This document shows positions 18,312 to 27,035 of a stretch of 64,000 nt of DNA, one piece after another. A program made the translations under genes and the position numbers. The stretch spans positions 186,001-250,000 of the forward strand of contig CP073691.1 of the NCBI GenBank assembly GCA_018228685.1. Direction: 5' to 3'. Position 1 is the first letter of the stretch. Each line of letters starts with the position of its first letter. A model generated the notes under the pieces. That model was not told where the DNA came from and made no database searches. It saw only the letters and a program-made list of their open reading frames with translations. The DNA is from Clostridiaceae bacterium Marseille-Q4149 (GTDB lineage Bacteria; Bacillota; Clostridia; Oscillospirales; Oscillospiraceae).

Positions 18312-19112
18312 ATGAAATTTTACATTCTTTGTGACATTGAAGGTGTGGCGTCTTTGGCCTGCTGGGACGAGGCTCGTTCGGCTAACGCCTGCTATGCGCC
18401 TATGGCGCGGGAAATGGCGTTAGAGGCCGCCGCCGCGGCCCGCGGCCTTTTCTCCGGCGGAGCCGATGAGGTCGTCATAGAGGATATGCACGGAGATGGC
18501 TGCAACATCGACTGCGCCCTGCTCCCCAGAGACGCCCGTCTCCTTCGGGGGATCACCCACGATATTGTGGGCCTTACCGGTATTTTTGACGAGAGCTATG
18601 ACGGTGTGCTGATGGTCGGCTTTCACGATGCCGCCTCTGCCCCCGGAAATCCCACGTCCCACACGATGGTAAGCTCCCGCATTTTCCGCCTTATGGTCAA
18701 TGGCGCGCTGTGGGGAGAATTCGAGATGTACGCCCATGCCGCCGCTTACCGGGGCGTTCCCACCCTATTCGCCAGCGGCGACGAGGGGATGTGCGCGGCT
18801 GCGGCGCGCACCGTACCCGGCCTGCTGACCGTACCGACCAAATCCGGCCACGGCTACGGCGTTCTGACAAAGACCCCGGAGCTTGTCCGCGAAGAGATCG
18901 AAGGCATGATGGCCAAGGCTGTGGCGGCGGCAAAAACAGCCACACCTCCGGCGCTTCCCGATCACTTCCACGTGGAGATCACCTATGTACATCATTATGA
19001 CGCCTATGGATGCTCCCACTATCCCGGCGCCAGCCTCATCTCTCCCACCACCGTGGCCTTTGATGCCGATGATTACGGTGATGTGCTGCGCTTTTTCTAC
19101 TTTGTGATCTAA
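18312..19112 (+). CDS. dppA: D-aminopeptidase, M55 family (DppA type)
   Basis: ATG at 18312 follows AAAGGAGGG, giving 266 residues. The zinc ligands of the B. subtilis DppA family line up: Asp8 and Glu10 in CDIEG, His60 in EDMHGDG, His105 in GFHD and Glu136 in GEFEMY, with a catalytic-type His117 in PTSHTM. DppA enzymes are self-compartmentalising cytosolic decamers that release D-alanine and similar residues from D-peptides, probably from recycled cell wall. The asparaginase gene follows 18 bases later. The Opp transporter across the divergent promoter could supply D-peptides. Confidence 0.93.
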   Translation: MKFYILCDIEGVASLACWDEARSANACYAPMAREMALEAAAAARGLFSGGADEVVIEDMHGDGCNIDCALLPRDARLLRGITHDIVGLTGIFDESYDGVLMVGFHDAASAPGNPTSHTMVSSRIFRLMVNGALWGEFEMYAHAAAYRGVPTLFASGDEGMCAAAARTVPGLLTVPTKSGHGYGVLTKTPELVREEIEGMMAKAVAAAKTATPPALPDHFHVEITYVHHYDAYGCSHYPGASLISPTTVAFDADDYGDVLRFFYFVI

Positions 19113-19130
19113 GAAACGGAGGTATATGCT

Positions 19131-20138
19131 ATGGCTGTTATTGCCTATCAATACCGCGGTGAGCTGGTGGATCAGATCCATCGGGGACATATCGCGGTAA
19201 CGGATCACACAGGCCGGATACTTTGGAAGCTCGGTGATCCGGAGCGTCTTACGTTTGCCCGCTCTTCCGCCAAGCCCCTTCAGGCAATTCCCGTGGCAGA
19301 GAGCGGTGCGCTGGAGCATTATGGCATTACCCCGCAGGAGCTGGCCGTCATCTGCTCCTCCCATAACGGGGAGCCCTTTCATGTAAAGGCCGTGGAGAGC
19401 ATTCTGCACAAGGCAGGGCTCTCCCCCGATCAGCTATGCTGCGGGGCAGAATACCCCATGTATGTCCCTGCCGAGGACGCCTTGAAGATTGCCGGTATTC
19501 CCCGGGCGCCCATCTACTGCGACTGCTCCGGAAAGCACGCCGGTATGCTCATTACCGCCCGCCATTTCGGGGAGTCTTTGGAGAACTATACTGCATTGGA
19601 GCACCCTGTTCAGCAGCGTATCCTCTCGGTGTTCGCTGAAATGTGCGGCGTAGAGACCTCCGAAGTCCAGTTGGCCGTGGACGGCTGCGGCGTTCCGGTC
19701 CACGCGCTGCCCCTTTACCGGCTGGCACAGGGCTACGCCCGTATGTCTCTCCCCACGCTTTTCGCCCCCACCCGGGCCGCTGTCATCCGGCGCATCACGT
19801 CCGCCATGACAGCACATCCGGAAATGGTGGCAGGGACCGATCGCGTCTGCACGCAGCTGATGGCCGCCTTCGGCGACCGCATCTTCTGCAAATCGGGTGC
19901 CAGCGCATTCTATGCCGTGGGCATCAAAGATAAGGGGATCGGCATTGCCCTCAAAATGGAGGACGGCGCCTCCTCCATCGTCCCGTATGCCATCCTCTCG
20001 GTTCTCACCCAGCTCGGCGTCATCACGCCGGAGGAAGCCTGTTCTCTGCCCCGCTATCACGACAAAAACCTTTACAACAACCATCACGCCGTTGTGGGCC
20101 GCACGGAGCTGGCCTTTCAACTGGAGCCGTTCTGCTAA
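19131..20138 (+). CDS. Asparaginase II-family protein
   Basis: The 335-residue protein belongs to the asparaginase_II family (PF06089 type, Rhizobium-like asparaginase), judged by LTFARSSAKPLQAIP, ICSSHNGEP, CSGKHAGML and FCKSGASAFYAVG, the Ser-Lys-rich stretches of this family. It would hydrolyse asparagine or a related amide to the acid and ammonia in the cytosol. It has a good AAACGGAGG ribosome-binding site and follows dppA in what looks like a two-gene operon. The true substrate could also be a D- or isoaspartyl compound, given its neighbour. Confidence 0.88.
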   Translation: MAVIAYQYRGELVDQIHRGHIAVTDHTGRILWKLGDPERLTFARSSAKPLQAIPVAESGALEHYGITPQELAVICSSHNGEPFHVKAVESILHKAGLSPDQLCCGAEYPMYVPAEDALKIAGIPRAPIYCDCSGKHAGMLITARHFGESLENYTALEHPVQQRILSVFAEMCGVETSEVQLAVDGCGVPVHALPLYRLAQGYARMSLPTLFAPTRAAVIRRITSAMTAHPEMVAGTDRVCTQLMAAFGDRIFCKSGASAFYAVGIKDKGIGIALKMEDGASSIVPYAILSVLTQLGVITPEEACSLPRYHDKNLYNNHHAVVGRTELAFQLEPFC

Positions 20139-20210
20139 CGGCAAGGACTGCACGCAAAAACAGAGCGCATCTGTCCTCTTGCCAGAAAGCAGCATAAACA
20201 AAGCCACCCG

Positions 20211-20268
20211 CTTAAGAGCGTTGACATAGGAAAACAAGCAGAAACCCAGTAAAATCAACGCTTTTAAG
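20211..20268. repeat. Inverted repeat between asparaginase gene and mobile region
   Basis: CTTAAGAGCGTTGA (20211-20224) and TCAACGCTTTTAAG (20255-20268) match as inverted arms at 13 of 14 positions around a 30-base A-rich loop. No T run follows. It lies at the chromosome/ICE boundary and could be an element end or an old attachment site. Confidence 0.35.
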
Positions 20269-20314
20269 GGCAGAGGGCAAACAGGTTAGCTCAAAAATTG
20301 AATAACCAAGCGTC

Positions 20315-20348
20315 AAAAGGGATGTTACCGCAAGGCAGCATCCCTTTT
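20315..20348 (+). terminator. Probable terminator of the dppA-asparaginase operon
   Basis: AAAAGGGATG (20315-20324) and CATCCCTTTT (20339-20348) form a 10-bp stem that ends in TTTT. Confidence 0.6.
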
Positions 20349-20360
20349 CGCATACGCCCA

Positions 20361-20397
20361 CGCCGTAGATTTTGAGAAAAGTCTACGGCGTTTTTTT
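20361..20397 (+). terminator. Intrinsic terminator before the ICE accessory genes
   Basis: CGCCGTAGA (20361-20369) pairs with TCTACGGCG (20382-20390), followed by seven T residues. Confidence 0.85.
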
Positions 20398-20428
20398 CTG
20401 CCCAAATCTGAAAGGAGGTGCAGCCACA

Positions 20429-20644
20429 ATGTACTTTACGAACGGCAGCAGCCGTGTGTTTGAAATGCTTATGCGGGGAAAGCCCGGCTTTGACCGCTAC
20501 GAAAACGGCGGCTGTGCCGACTGTGAAGATTGCAATACCTGTCACTTTTACCGTCCGCATTGGAAGTACCAGTTCTGTGTGCACGCGGAATGTCCGTATG
20601 AGCCGGGCAAGCTGACCGCCCTCCGGCGCGGCACGGCGAAGTGA
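20429..20644 (+). CDS. Small cysteine-rich ICE protein of unknown function
   Basis: ATG at 20429 follows AAAGGAGG, giving 71 residues. The centre is rich in Cys and His (GGCADCEDCNTCHFYRPHW and CVHAECPYEPG), which suggests a zinc-binding fold. Small proteins of this kind are common in Clostridial ICE accessory regions. It begins a three-gene plus-strand set (20 bases to the next gene). Confidence 0.6.
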   Translation: MYFTNGSSRVFEMLMRGKPGFDRYENGGCADCEDCNTCHFYRPHWKYQFCVHAECPYEPGKLTALRRGTAK

Positions 20645-20664
20645 GCGAAAGGAGCTGATAACCT

Positions 20665-21420
20665 GTGTTTCTGCGCGGAACGCGGGAGCATAATACATTC
20701 CGCTTCTACCATGAGCAGACCAAGGAGCGTGTGCTTGCCTATGCCGTGGTGCTGTCCGGCATGGAGAGCGGCAAGGTAAAAGGCAGCATTTATGAGCTGG
20801 ACTATGCAGCGAAAGCCGAGCTTGCAATCCAGACCGCCTTACGGACAGACAATAACCGTCTGATCTATGAAAAAGGCTCATGGGAGTTGCCCAAGGAATA
20901 CCGATTTGAAGCGACGCCGGACCGTGAGTACGGAAAGTTTGTGCGCTATGAAGCCGTGCCGCATGACCCGGACGCGCTGCGGGATCTGCTGCGCGACGAG
21001 AGCCGGAAGCGTGAACGGCTGAAACCCGGCAATTTCAAGGAACATATCGGGCGGCTCTCCGACGAAAAGGTGCTTGCCGAAGCACAGCGCCTTTCGGCAG
21101 CGTTTCAATCCCTGCAAGCGTCCAACAGCCCCAACGGAACGCATTTTGTAGTAGAAGTGTCGCCGTGGTTTGAGCGTATCGCATCCAGCAAGGAGCATGA
21201 GCGGCTATTTGCGTTGCTTCCGTATAAGACGCTGTATCTTTCCTCTGTCAAGGACAGACACGGCGTTTTCGCTTTTATCAGCAAGGACGAGCGGCGCGAT
21301 CTGCCGCTGCGCAAGCAGCGTCCCTCTGTCCGGGCGCAGCTCAAAGAGGGGCAGTCAAAAAAAGCCGCTGCACCCAAAAAAGCAGCGGCAAAGGCAAAAG
21401 ATAATGATTTGGAGGTATGA
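20665..21420 (+). CDS. ICE accessory protein of unknown function
   Basis: The 251-residue protein starts at GTG after AAAGGAGC. No known catalytic motif is visible. The body is a mixed alpha/beta protein with many charged residues, and the C-terminus is a lysine/alanine-rich tail (KKAAAPKKAAAKAKDN) that may bind nucleic acid. It lies between the Cys-rich protein and a TTRAP-like protein; the three probably form one operon. Confidence 0.6.
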   Translation: MFLRGTREHNTFRFYHEQTKERVLAYAVVLSGMESGKVKGSIYELDYAAKAELAIQTALRTDNNRLIYEKGSWELPKEYRFEATPDREYGKFVRYEAVPHDPDALRDLLRDESRKRERLKPGNFKEHIGRLSDEKVLAEAQRLSAAFQSLQASNSPNGTHFVVEVSPWFERIASSKEHERLFALLPYKTLYLSSVKDRHGVFAFISKDERRDLPLRKQRPSVRAQLKEGQSKKAAAPKKAAAKAKDNDLEV

Positions 21421-21422
21421 GC

Positions 21423-21641
21423 ATGGACAATGTTCCGTTCACCATTGAGGAAGAAAATCTGATCTGCATTTACCACAAGTACGACCGCCGCAGGACGATT
21501 GCGGCAATTTCCGACGCGCTGCCGGATATGGACGCAGATATGCGTTCGCTGGCGGAGCAGACGATCCATAAGCTGCATAACATGACCGACGCAGCATTTG
21601 AGGAAGCACAGTTCACCATGACGCTTTCCGACGCAGAGTAA
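21423..21641 (+). CDS. Transposon-transfer assisting-like small protein (TTRAP type)
   Basis: The 72-residue acidic protein starts two bases after the previous stop, with GGAGGTATGAGC as the ribosome-binding region. The pattern FTIEEENLICIY near the start and LHNMTDAAFEEAQF near the end resembles the transposon-transfer assisting family found in Clostridial ICEs. The family name comes from similarity only; its function is not known. Confidence 0.6.
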   Translation: MDNVPFTIEEENLICIYHKYDRRRTIAAISDALPDMDADMRSLAEQTIHKLHNMTDAAFEEAQFTMTLSDAE

Positions 21642-21642
21642 A

Positions 21643-21692
21643 AGACGACGCGGGGCGCGGCAGCCGATGATGGCTGCTGCGTCTCGCGTTTT
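21643..21692 (+). terminator. Terminator after the ICE accessory genes
   Basis: CGCGGCAGCC and GGCTGCTGCG form a stem (21656-21665 with 21672-21681), followed by a T-rich run near 21689. It separates these genes from the convergent PIN-domain gene. Confidence 0.6.
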
Positions 21693-21697
21693 TTGTT

Positions 21698-23545
21698 TTA
21701 GGTATTGTCACCATTTGTTTTTATGGCTTCGCTGATAATCTCAGCAATACGAGTGCCTTTTTCAATAAGACAATTTTGAGCATAAATAAAATTATCCAGT
21801 TCTTTTAGTATATCGTCATATTCGTATTCGACATCATCACTTAGACCATCCGCAGCTCCACCATCTTCATCAAAATTCAAATAGCCAACAGTCAGTTTTA
21901 TATATCCGCTGGTCGTATTTTCAGCCCCGTTAGAGAAGAAAATATCAATAACTTCTTCGCTGCCCTCGTCAGGGCTTATCTGATTATCACCTATGGACAA
22001 TGATGCTTTACTGCCGTCTACACCCTTAATTACAATCGTTTCCCCGAAAGACATTACATCCGGCAGCGTGCCTATATCTGCGATCTCAGATACTCTTTCA
22101 TATTGAGCATTTGCCCATGCTTGGATTTCTTCAATATCTGAATCTGTGATGTTTTCTATATTGGCAATGTGCGGTATATCTGATATTTCCAACAATCTTT
22201 CGTATATCAGTTTGATGATCTCTTTAGGATTGGCAGTATTAAGTTCGGCCAACAAGTTATCAAAACTAATACAGCAGTCATCATACTTTCGGTATAAGCC
22301 ATTTATTTTCTCAAACCTTTCGATTATATCTGCGTAAAAATGTGAATCAGGCAAATTATCCTCTAAGTATGATTCATAGCTTCCGAGCGCCTGAAATCCA
22401 AGTGCTTCTCTGTCCATATCCCGAATTTCTTCTTCATCATCTTCGACGGGGTGTTCTTCAACCTCATATCTGTTGCGTCTTGAATCGCCACCCAAAATAA
22501 CTGTAAACGGAAACACTTTGAACGTCTTTTCTGCTCGGTCAATCTCGATTCTGCACCCAAACCGTGCTTTATGTTCCTCGCGCATTTTTATTGTATCAAC
22601 AAATACATATTCTTTTTCTTCGGGATCCCAAGGGGCATTGGCATAATCCTCATAATAGCAATCAGCGGAAATATCTGCTTTACATGAGAGCGTGACAATA
22701 GAAATGTTGTCGGAAATTTCATCTACGGAGTGGACAGAAAATGTTACATCTGAAATACTATGCAGATAAAATTCATTGTAATCGTACCCGGATTCTATCC
22801 CGTCTTTGTCGTATGAAAGGCCATGCACATCTATATTTTCGTTGTCTTTGATATACTCGTTCACAGCAGCGCTTATGCGTAATTGTAGTTCCTTGATAAC
22901 AGCCATTGTTTCATCATAAGCCGCATCTTCTTTACTTATTGCGTTATATAACTCGCCTAAGGAGTTGAAGAAACGGTGATTTTCACTTTCTCCACAAGCC
23001 CTTATAAAACCTTTATCGTTGCTAACAATTACAACTTTTTCCGTTTCGCCAAATCGCTTTCTGATCTGTTGAGCAATAAATGCGTCTGGAAACTCACTTT
23101 TTTTCTTTTCACCGTTTTCAAAAGGTGGCTTAGTCTCAAAATAATCACCGAGTATCAAACCTACATCTATTAAATCTACACCAAGAATCTCGGCATTGAT
23201 CGTTCGGAGAAAATCATCGAACATTTCCTCACCTTTGGATATGAGTTCATCTTTGTTTTTTACGATTCTCAATATCTCGCCCAGACCAATAGTGGTTATG
23301 AGATGTTCAGTAGATCCCTCCAAAGCGGCAGCTCTTGCCTTTCTCATAATCCCACATATTTTTTTGACCTGATCTGCAATATGTCTTTTTGATTCTCGTA
23401 CAACAATATCACTTAAAACAACCTTAATTTTCCCGCTTTTAACATAGTTTTCGAGTATTTTGAGGGTGCTTGTATCGCACAAGTCAAATCTTGCTGCGTC
23501 AAATATGTTTGTATCAATCGTTACTGCCAAAGGATATTTGAACAT
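21698..23545 (-). CDS. Large PIN-like domain protein (DUF4935 type)
   Basis: The product of about 615 residues begins with a PIN-like nuclease domain. Acidic motifs are ITIDTNIFD, SDIVVRESKRH, FPDAFIAQQI and VIVSNDKGFIRA, the usual Asp/Glu/Asp/Asp set for a metal-dependent RNase. The remaining 400 residues have no domain I recognise and are acidic. The gene is clearly more AT-rich than its GC-rich neighbours, a sign of recent transfer. ATG at 23545 is the most likely start, with a weak ribosome-binding site; TTG at 23551 is an alternative. It starts just inside the left inverted repeat of the mobilizable element, so its native promoter may have been displaced. Large PIN proteins on islands can act in defence, but this is inference. 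Confidence 0.75.
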   Translation of the reverse strand: MFKYPLAVTIDTNIFDAARFDLCDTSTLKILENYVKSGKIKVVLSDIVVRESKRHIADQVKKICGIMRKARAAALEGSTEHLITTIGLGEILRIVKNKDELISKGEEMFDDFLRTINAEILGVDLIDVGLILGDYFETKPPFENGEKKKSEFPDAFIAQQIRKRFGETEKVVIVSNDKGFIRACGESENHRFFNSLGELYNAISKEDAAYDETMAVIKELQLRISAAVNEYIKDNENIDVHGLSYDKDGIESGYDYNEFYLHSISDVTFSVHSVDEISDNISIVTLSCKADISADCYYEDYANAPWDPEEKEYVFVDTIKMREEHKARFGCRIEIDRAEKTFKVFPFTVILGGDSRRNRYEVEEHPVEDDEEEIRDMDREALGFQALGSYESYLEDNLPDSHFYADIIERFEKINGLYRKYDDCCISFDNLLAELNTANPKEIIKLIYERLLEISDIPHIANIENITDSDIEEIQAWANAQYERVSEIADIGTLPDVMSFGETIVIKGVDGSKASLSIGDNQISPDEGSEEVIDIFFSNGAENTTSGYIKLTVGYLNFDEDGGAADGLSDDVEYEYDDILKELDNFIYAQNCLIEKGTRIAEIISEAIKTNGDNT

Positions 23546-23555
23546 ATACAAAGTA

Positions 23556-23576
23556 CAGTTTACAAGGGACTACACA
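23556..23576 (+). repeat. Left terminal inverted repeat of the mobilizable element
   Basis: CAGTTTACAAGGGACTAC followed by ACA matches the reverse complement of 31149-31169 at 19 of 21 positions. It lies 32 bases from the recombinase gene and 11 bases from the PIN gene ATG. Confidence 0.75.
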
Positions 23577-23608
23577 GGGTAGGTATCTGACGGGAGGGGT
23601 GCCGCCAG

Positions 23609-25120
23609 TCAGATTTTCCATGTGATGTTCAAGCTGTCGCTTGTGGCGGCTATGGTGGTGATCATCAAATCCACCACACGCCGCTTGTCATCAAAAGATA
23701 CATTCTCCCAGGTATCGAGGTAGCCGGAAATCTGGCTGACCTGTTCCGGGCTGATGGCCTCCACAGTCAACTCCGCTATCCTTGCCAGAAGTTCCTGCTT
23801 GCGCCCGTCCAGTTCCGCTATCTTCACATTCACATAGGAGAACAGGACATTGTTTGCCCCCGTCAGACTGTCCACCAGCTTTTCAATCTCGCTGTCTACA
23901 TGGGCAAGTTCCACTTGCAGGGCGGTGATTTTCGGGTTTGCCTTTGCCGCTTTCTTTTTTCCTGTCAGCGTCTTGTAGCTTGCCAGCTTCTTTACCATCT
24001 GCTGATAAACAACCGCTTCCAGTTCCGAAGTGATGATTTTCCCACAGCCAGGACAGCTTTTATTGTCCAGCCGTTTCGTGCAGCGGAGATACTGTTTGCC
24101 GGAGGGATTGTAGATACTCATAAGAGCATACCCGCAATTCCCGCACTTGATTTTTCCTGCCAGCCATGTGTGGGTGGCTTTCCGGGCAGACTGGATTTTC
24201 ATGTTGTTCATCAGCTTCTTGCGGCAGGTCAGCCAGGTGTCGGAGGGGACGATACCCTCATGGGGAGCCAGTACCAGCATTTGGTCTTTTAAGTCGTTTT
24301 TCTTGCTGGCCTTTACATCTCGCCCTTGATACAGATAGCAGCCGTTCATGCCCGTAAAATCGGCAACGTCATTGACAATGACTGTACCTTGACTTTTGAA
24401 AAATTCGTACACATCAAGGTCTGCCTGCACATAGACAGGATTGCGTAACATCTGCGCCAGCGTGGGGCGTATCAGCTCTTTGCCATGGAACAAAATCCCC
24501 TGTTCGGCAAAGTACCGGGTAATGTCCCCGTAGGAAGTTGTGGGCTGGGCGTACATCTCAAACATCAGCCGGATATTGGCCGCTTCCTCCGGGTTTACCA
24601 CCAGCTTCTTTGTGTTGATACCGTCCATCTTGATAGGCTCCGTATGGAAGCCGTAAGGGGCTTTCCCGCCCATCTTAAAGCCCCGCTGACTGCGGGAGTA
24701 GTAAGCGTCCGTTACCCGCTTCTGTATCGTTTCCCGTTCAAGCTGGGCGAACACGATACAGATATTCAGCATGGCCCGTCCCATCGGCGTGGAGGTATCA
24801 AACTTTTCCGTAGAGGACACAAACTCCACATTGTACTGCTGGAACAGCTCCATCATGTTGGCAAAGTCCAGAATGGAACGGCTGATACGGTCGAGCTTGT
24901 AAACCACGACCTTTGCAATCAAGCCCCGCTTGATGTCCCGCACCAGTTCTTGAAACTTCGGACGGTCTGTGTTCTTGCCGCTGTACCCTTTGTCTGTGTA
25001 TTCCTTGCAGTTACCGCCTTTCAACTCGTATTTGCAAAATTCAATCTGGCTTTCAATGGAAATGCTGTCCTTTTTGTCTACCGATTGTCTTGCATAGATT
25101 GCGTCTATCCGATTGTTCAT
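23609..25120 (-). CDS. Large serine recombinase (element integrase)
   Basis: The 503-residue protein has a resolvase catalytic domain (1-140) with the nucleophile Ser13 in IYARQSVDK and the Arg-rich YKLDRISRSILDF segment. A recombinase domain follows (GFKMGGKAPYGF), then a zinc ribbon (CGNCGYALMS and CPGCG, about 330-370) and a coiled-coil. It integrates and excises circular elements by strand exchange at att sites. It is at the left end of the element, pointing to the left inverted repeat, which fits Tn4451/TnpX-like organisation. All domains look intact, so the element may still be mobile. Confidence 0.92.
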   Translation of the reverse strand: MNNRIDAIYARQSVDKKDSISIESQIEFCKYELKGGNCKEYTDKGYSGKNTDRPKFQELVRDIKRGLIAKVVVYKLDRISRSILDFANMMELFQQYNVEFVSSTEKFDTSTPMGRAMLNICIVFAQLERETIQKRVTDAYYSRSQRGFKMGGKAPYGFHTEPIKMDGINTKKLVVNPEEAANIRLMFEMYAQPTTSYGDITRYFAEQGILFHGKELIRPTLAQMLRNPVYVQADLDVYEFFKSQGTVIVNDVADFTGMNGCYLYQGRDVKASKKNDLKDQMLVLAPHEGIVPSDTWLTCRKKLMNNMKIQSARKATHTWLAGKIKCGNCGYALMSIYNPSGKQYLRCTKRLDNKSCPGCGKIITSELEAVVYQQMVKKLASYKTLTGKKKAAKANPKITALQVELAHVDSEIEKLVDSLTGANNVLFSYVNVKIAELDGRKQELLARIAELTVEAISPEQVSQISGYLDTWENVSFDDKRRVVDLMITTIAATSDSLNITWKI

Positions 25121-25214
25121 ATTGTCGCTCCTTTTCTTAAAAAAGAAACGGAGCTGCTGACAGTTCTATTATACCGCCAGCAGCCCCGCAAATCAATGAT
25201 GGGTTTGGAAAACC

Positions 25215-25427
25215 TTATGTCCCGGCTTCCTCACTCTCCCGCTTGTCGGCGTACTTGCGGAACACCTCATAAAGCTGCTGTTCCAGTTCCCGGCGTTTGG
25301 CTGCTTCCTGTTCCGGCGTGAACACCGGGGAGAGATTTTCCAGTGTGATTTCCTTTCCCTGAAAAGTCACGATTTCGATTTCCTTTTTGTATCTGATATT
25401 ACTTATAAGATCACCTTTCCTTTCCAT
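25215..25427 (-). CDS. Small conserved mobilizable-element protein
   Basis: A 70-residue charged protein (TFQGKEITLENLSPVFTPEQ and EQQLYEVFRKYADK) overlaps the end of the relaxase gene by 17 bases and precedes the recombinase gene. Similar small proteins are found between mobilization and recombinase genes of Clostridial elements. The role is unknown; it might be a directionality factor, but no HTH is evident. Confidence 0.6.
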   Translation of the reverse strand: MERKGDLISNIRYKKEIEIVTFQGKEITLENLSPVFTPEQEAAKRRELEQQLYEVFRKYADKRESEEAGT

Positions 25428-26355
25428 GCTGCCGCTGTTGCCGTTTCAGTTCCGCTAAAATCTCCGGCGGGATACGGTCAACCAGCCGCCGCATATCGTC
25501 CAGTTCGCTTTTTAACTTCGCCCGTTCCATCGTGTCATTCATCTTGCCTTTTTCGCTGGCCTTTGCCCTGACTTCCAGCTTTTCATTTTCCGCTAACAAG
25601 TCATTGATTGTGACCTTGTATTTTTTCAGTTGCCCGGAGAAGTTCTCCATCTGCGGAAACCACTTTTTCAGCATGGAGAGGGCTTCCTCTTTCTTCTTTC
25701 CGGCGTTCAGCGGGGTAATGCCGGAGAGAACCGCTTCAATGGCCCTCGCCTGTTTGGAGAGGTTGACCGCCTGTTTGAACAGCCGGGTGGGGATATGCTT
25801 CCGGCCCGTCTTGCTGGCGCTTTCCCCACGCTCCAGGTCGGGGTACTGCTCCACCATACAGGCGTGAAAATCGTCCTGCCACTTCGTCAGATTGGCCCGG
25901 TTGCCGATAATTTCTTTGGCGCACAGGCGGTTGTCCTTTGTCAGCGGCACAAAGACCAAGTGCAGATGGGGCGTTTTTTCATCCATGTGTACCATAGCCG
26001 AAACGATGTTCTCCCGGCCCACCCGGTCAATGAGGAAGTCCGCCGCCCTCTGGAAGTAGGCCGCTATCTCCTTTGGGGACTTGCCCTTGAAAAACTCCGG
26101 GCTGGCGGTAATCAGCGTGTCCACAAACCGAGTGCTGTCCTTGCGGGTGCGGCATCTGGCCTGCTCGATGCGGCTCTGAATGAAATGGTAGTAGCGGCCA
26201 TCCGGCTTGACGATGTGGAAATTGTACTTGCTCCGGCTGGTGTCAATGTCCGGGTTGCTGGCGTACTGCTCCTTTTTCCGTTCATGGTGGGCTTCCAGCG
26301 GCCCCGCCGGGTGGCCCTTGTGCTTCTCAAATCGCAAAATTGCGTGTTGTGCCAT
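25411..26355 (-). CDS. MobV-family relaxase (Mob/Pre)
   Basis: The 314-residue protein carries the MobV metal-binding motif HMDEKTPHLHLVFVPL and an N-terminal HAILRFEKHKG region. The C-terminus is a long helical stretch. Relaxases of this family nick oriT and lead a single strand into a conjugation channel provided by a helper. The oriT should be upstream, in 26356-26528, where CGTACT and AAGTACG form a small hairpin near 26497-26515, but I could not match a known nic site. Confidence 0.88.
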   Translation of the reverse strand: MAQHAILRFEKHKGHPAGPLEAHHERKKEQYASNPDIDTSRSKYNFHIVKPDGRYYHFIQSRIEQARCRTRKDSTRFVDTLITASPEFFKGKSPKEIAAYFQRAADFLIDRVGRENIVSAMVHMDEKTPHLHLVFVPLTKDNRLCAKEIIGNRANLTKWQDDFHACMVEQYPDLERGESASKTGRKHIPTRLFKQAVNLSKQARAIEAVLSGITPLNAGKKKEEALSMLKKWFPQMENFSGQLKKYKVTINDLLAENEKLEVRAKASEKGKMNDTMERAKLKSELDDMRRLVDRIPPEILAELKRQQRQHGKER

Positions 26356-26528
26356 TGAACTCCTTTCCCCATTCCATTCCTTTCCGGCGGGTTTTCCCGC
26401 CGAAAATATCTCTGATAGGATTGGAATGGAATGAATGTAAATAGATGGTTTTAATCTCTGTATTTCTATATACCGTCAGATTTCCGTACTTCAAGAGGAT
26501 TGATTTTCGTACTCGCCAAGTACGGTTT

Positions 26529-26924
26529 TCAGCCCTCCGGCGTACCATAACCGGATTTCTTGAAGTCGGTGTTTGGAACCGCTTCATAGGATTTCGGGTA
26601 AATGCGGTTGGGTTTTCCACAGCCCTGTTTCTGGATTTCCACCAGCCCCGCATACTGCAACTCCCGCAGGGTGTTGACCGCTTTCTGCCGCCCGCAGCGG
26701 AGCAAAGCGACCACCTCGCAGATGGGGTAGTACAGGTAGACCCGCCCGTACTCGTCCGCCCAGCCGTTCTTCCGGGACAACTCCGCCCGGCGCAGGACAA
26801 AGGCATACAGCACCTTCGCTTCGTTGCTCAAGGGCTGGAATGTGGGTGCTTCAAAAAGGAAATTGGGGAGCCGGGTGAAACTGAACGCCTTTTCCGGCTG
26901 GTGAATATAAATCGTGTTTGTCAT
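26529..26924 (-). CDS. RepA N-terminal-type replication initiator
   Basis: The 131-residue protein (FSFTRLPNFLFEAPTFQPLS, YPICEVVALLRCGRQKAVNTLREL) matches the N-terminal winged-helix domain of RepA-type initiators used by Gram-positive plasmids and elements. Only the N-terminal domain is present, shorter than full plasmid RepA. It may allow extrachromosomal replication of the excised circle or act as a regulator. It precedes the relaxase gene in the same direction. Confidence 0.8.
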   Translation of the reverse strand: MTNTIYIHQPEKAFSFTRLPNFLFEAPTFQPLSNEAKVLYAFVLRRAELSRKNGWADEYGRVYLYYPICEVVALLRCGRQKAVNTLRELQYAGLVEIQKQGCGKPNRIYPKSYEAVPNTDFKKSGYGTPEG

Positions 26925-27035
26925 AGCGTGTTTTGTGGACGGTTAGAGGCCCGTTTTCCGGGGCGAATGATAAATGATACCAGCCGCCCCGGTTGAGGGC
27001 TTGCGGAGCCTTGCAAATCAAGGCTTTTCCCGCTC

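Noticed and set aside
20211..20268. tRNA-associated attachment site for the ICE
   Set aside because: No tRNA cloverleaf was found nearby, and only an inverted repeat is visible.
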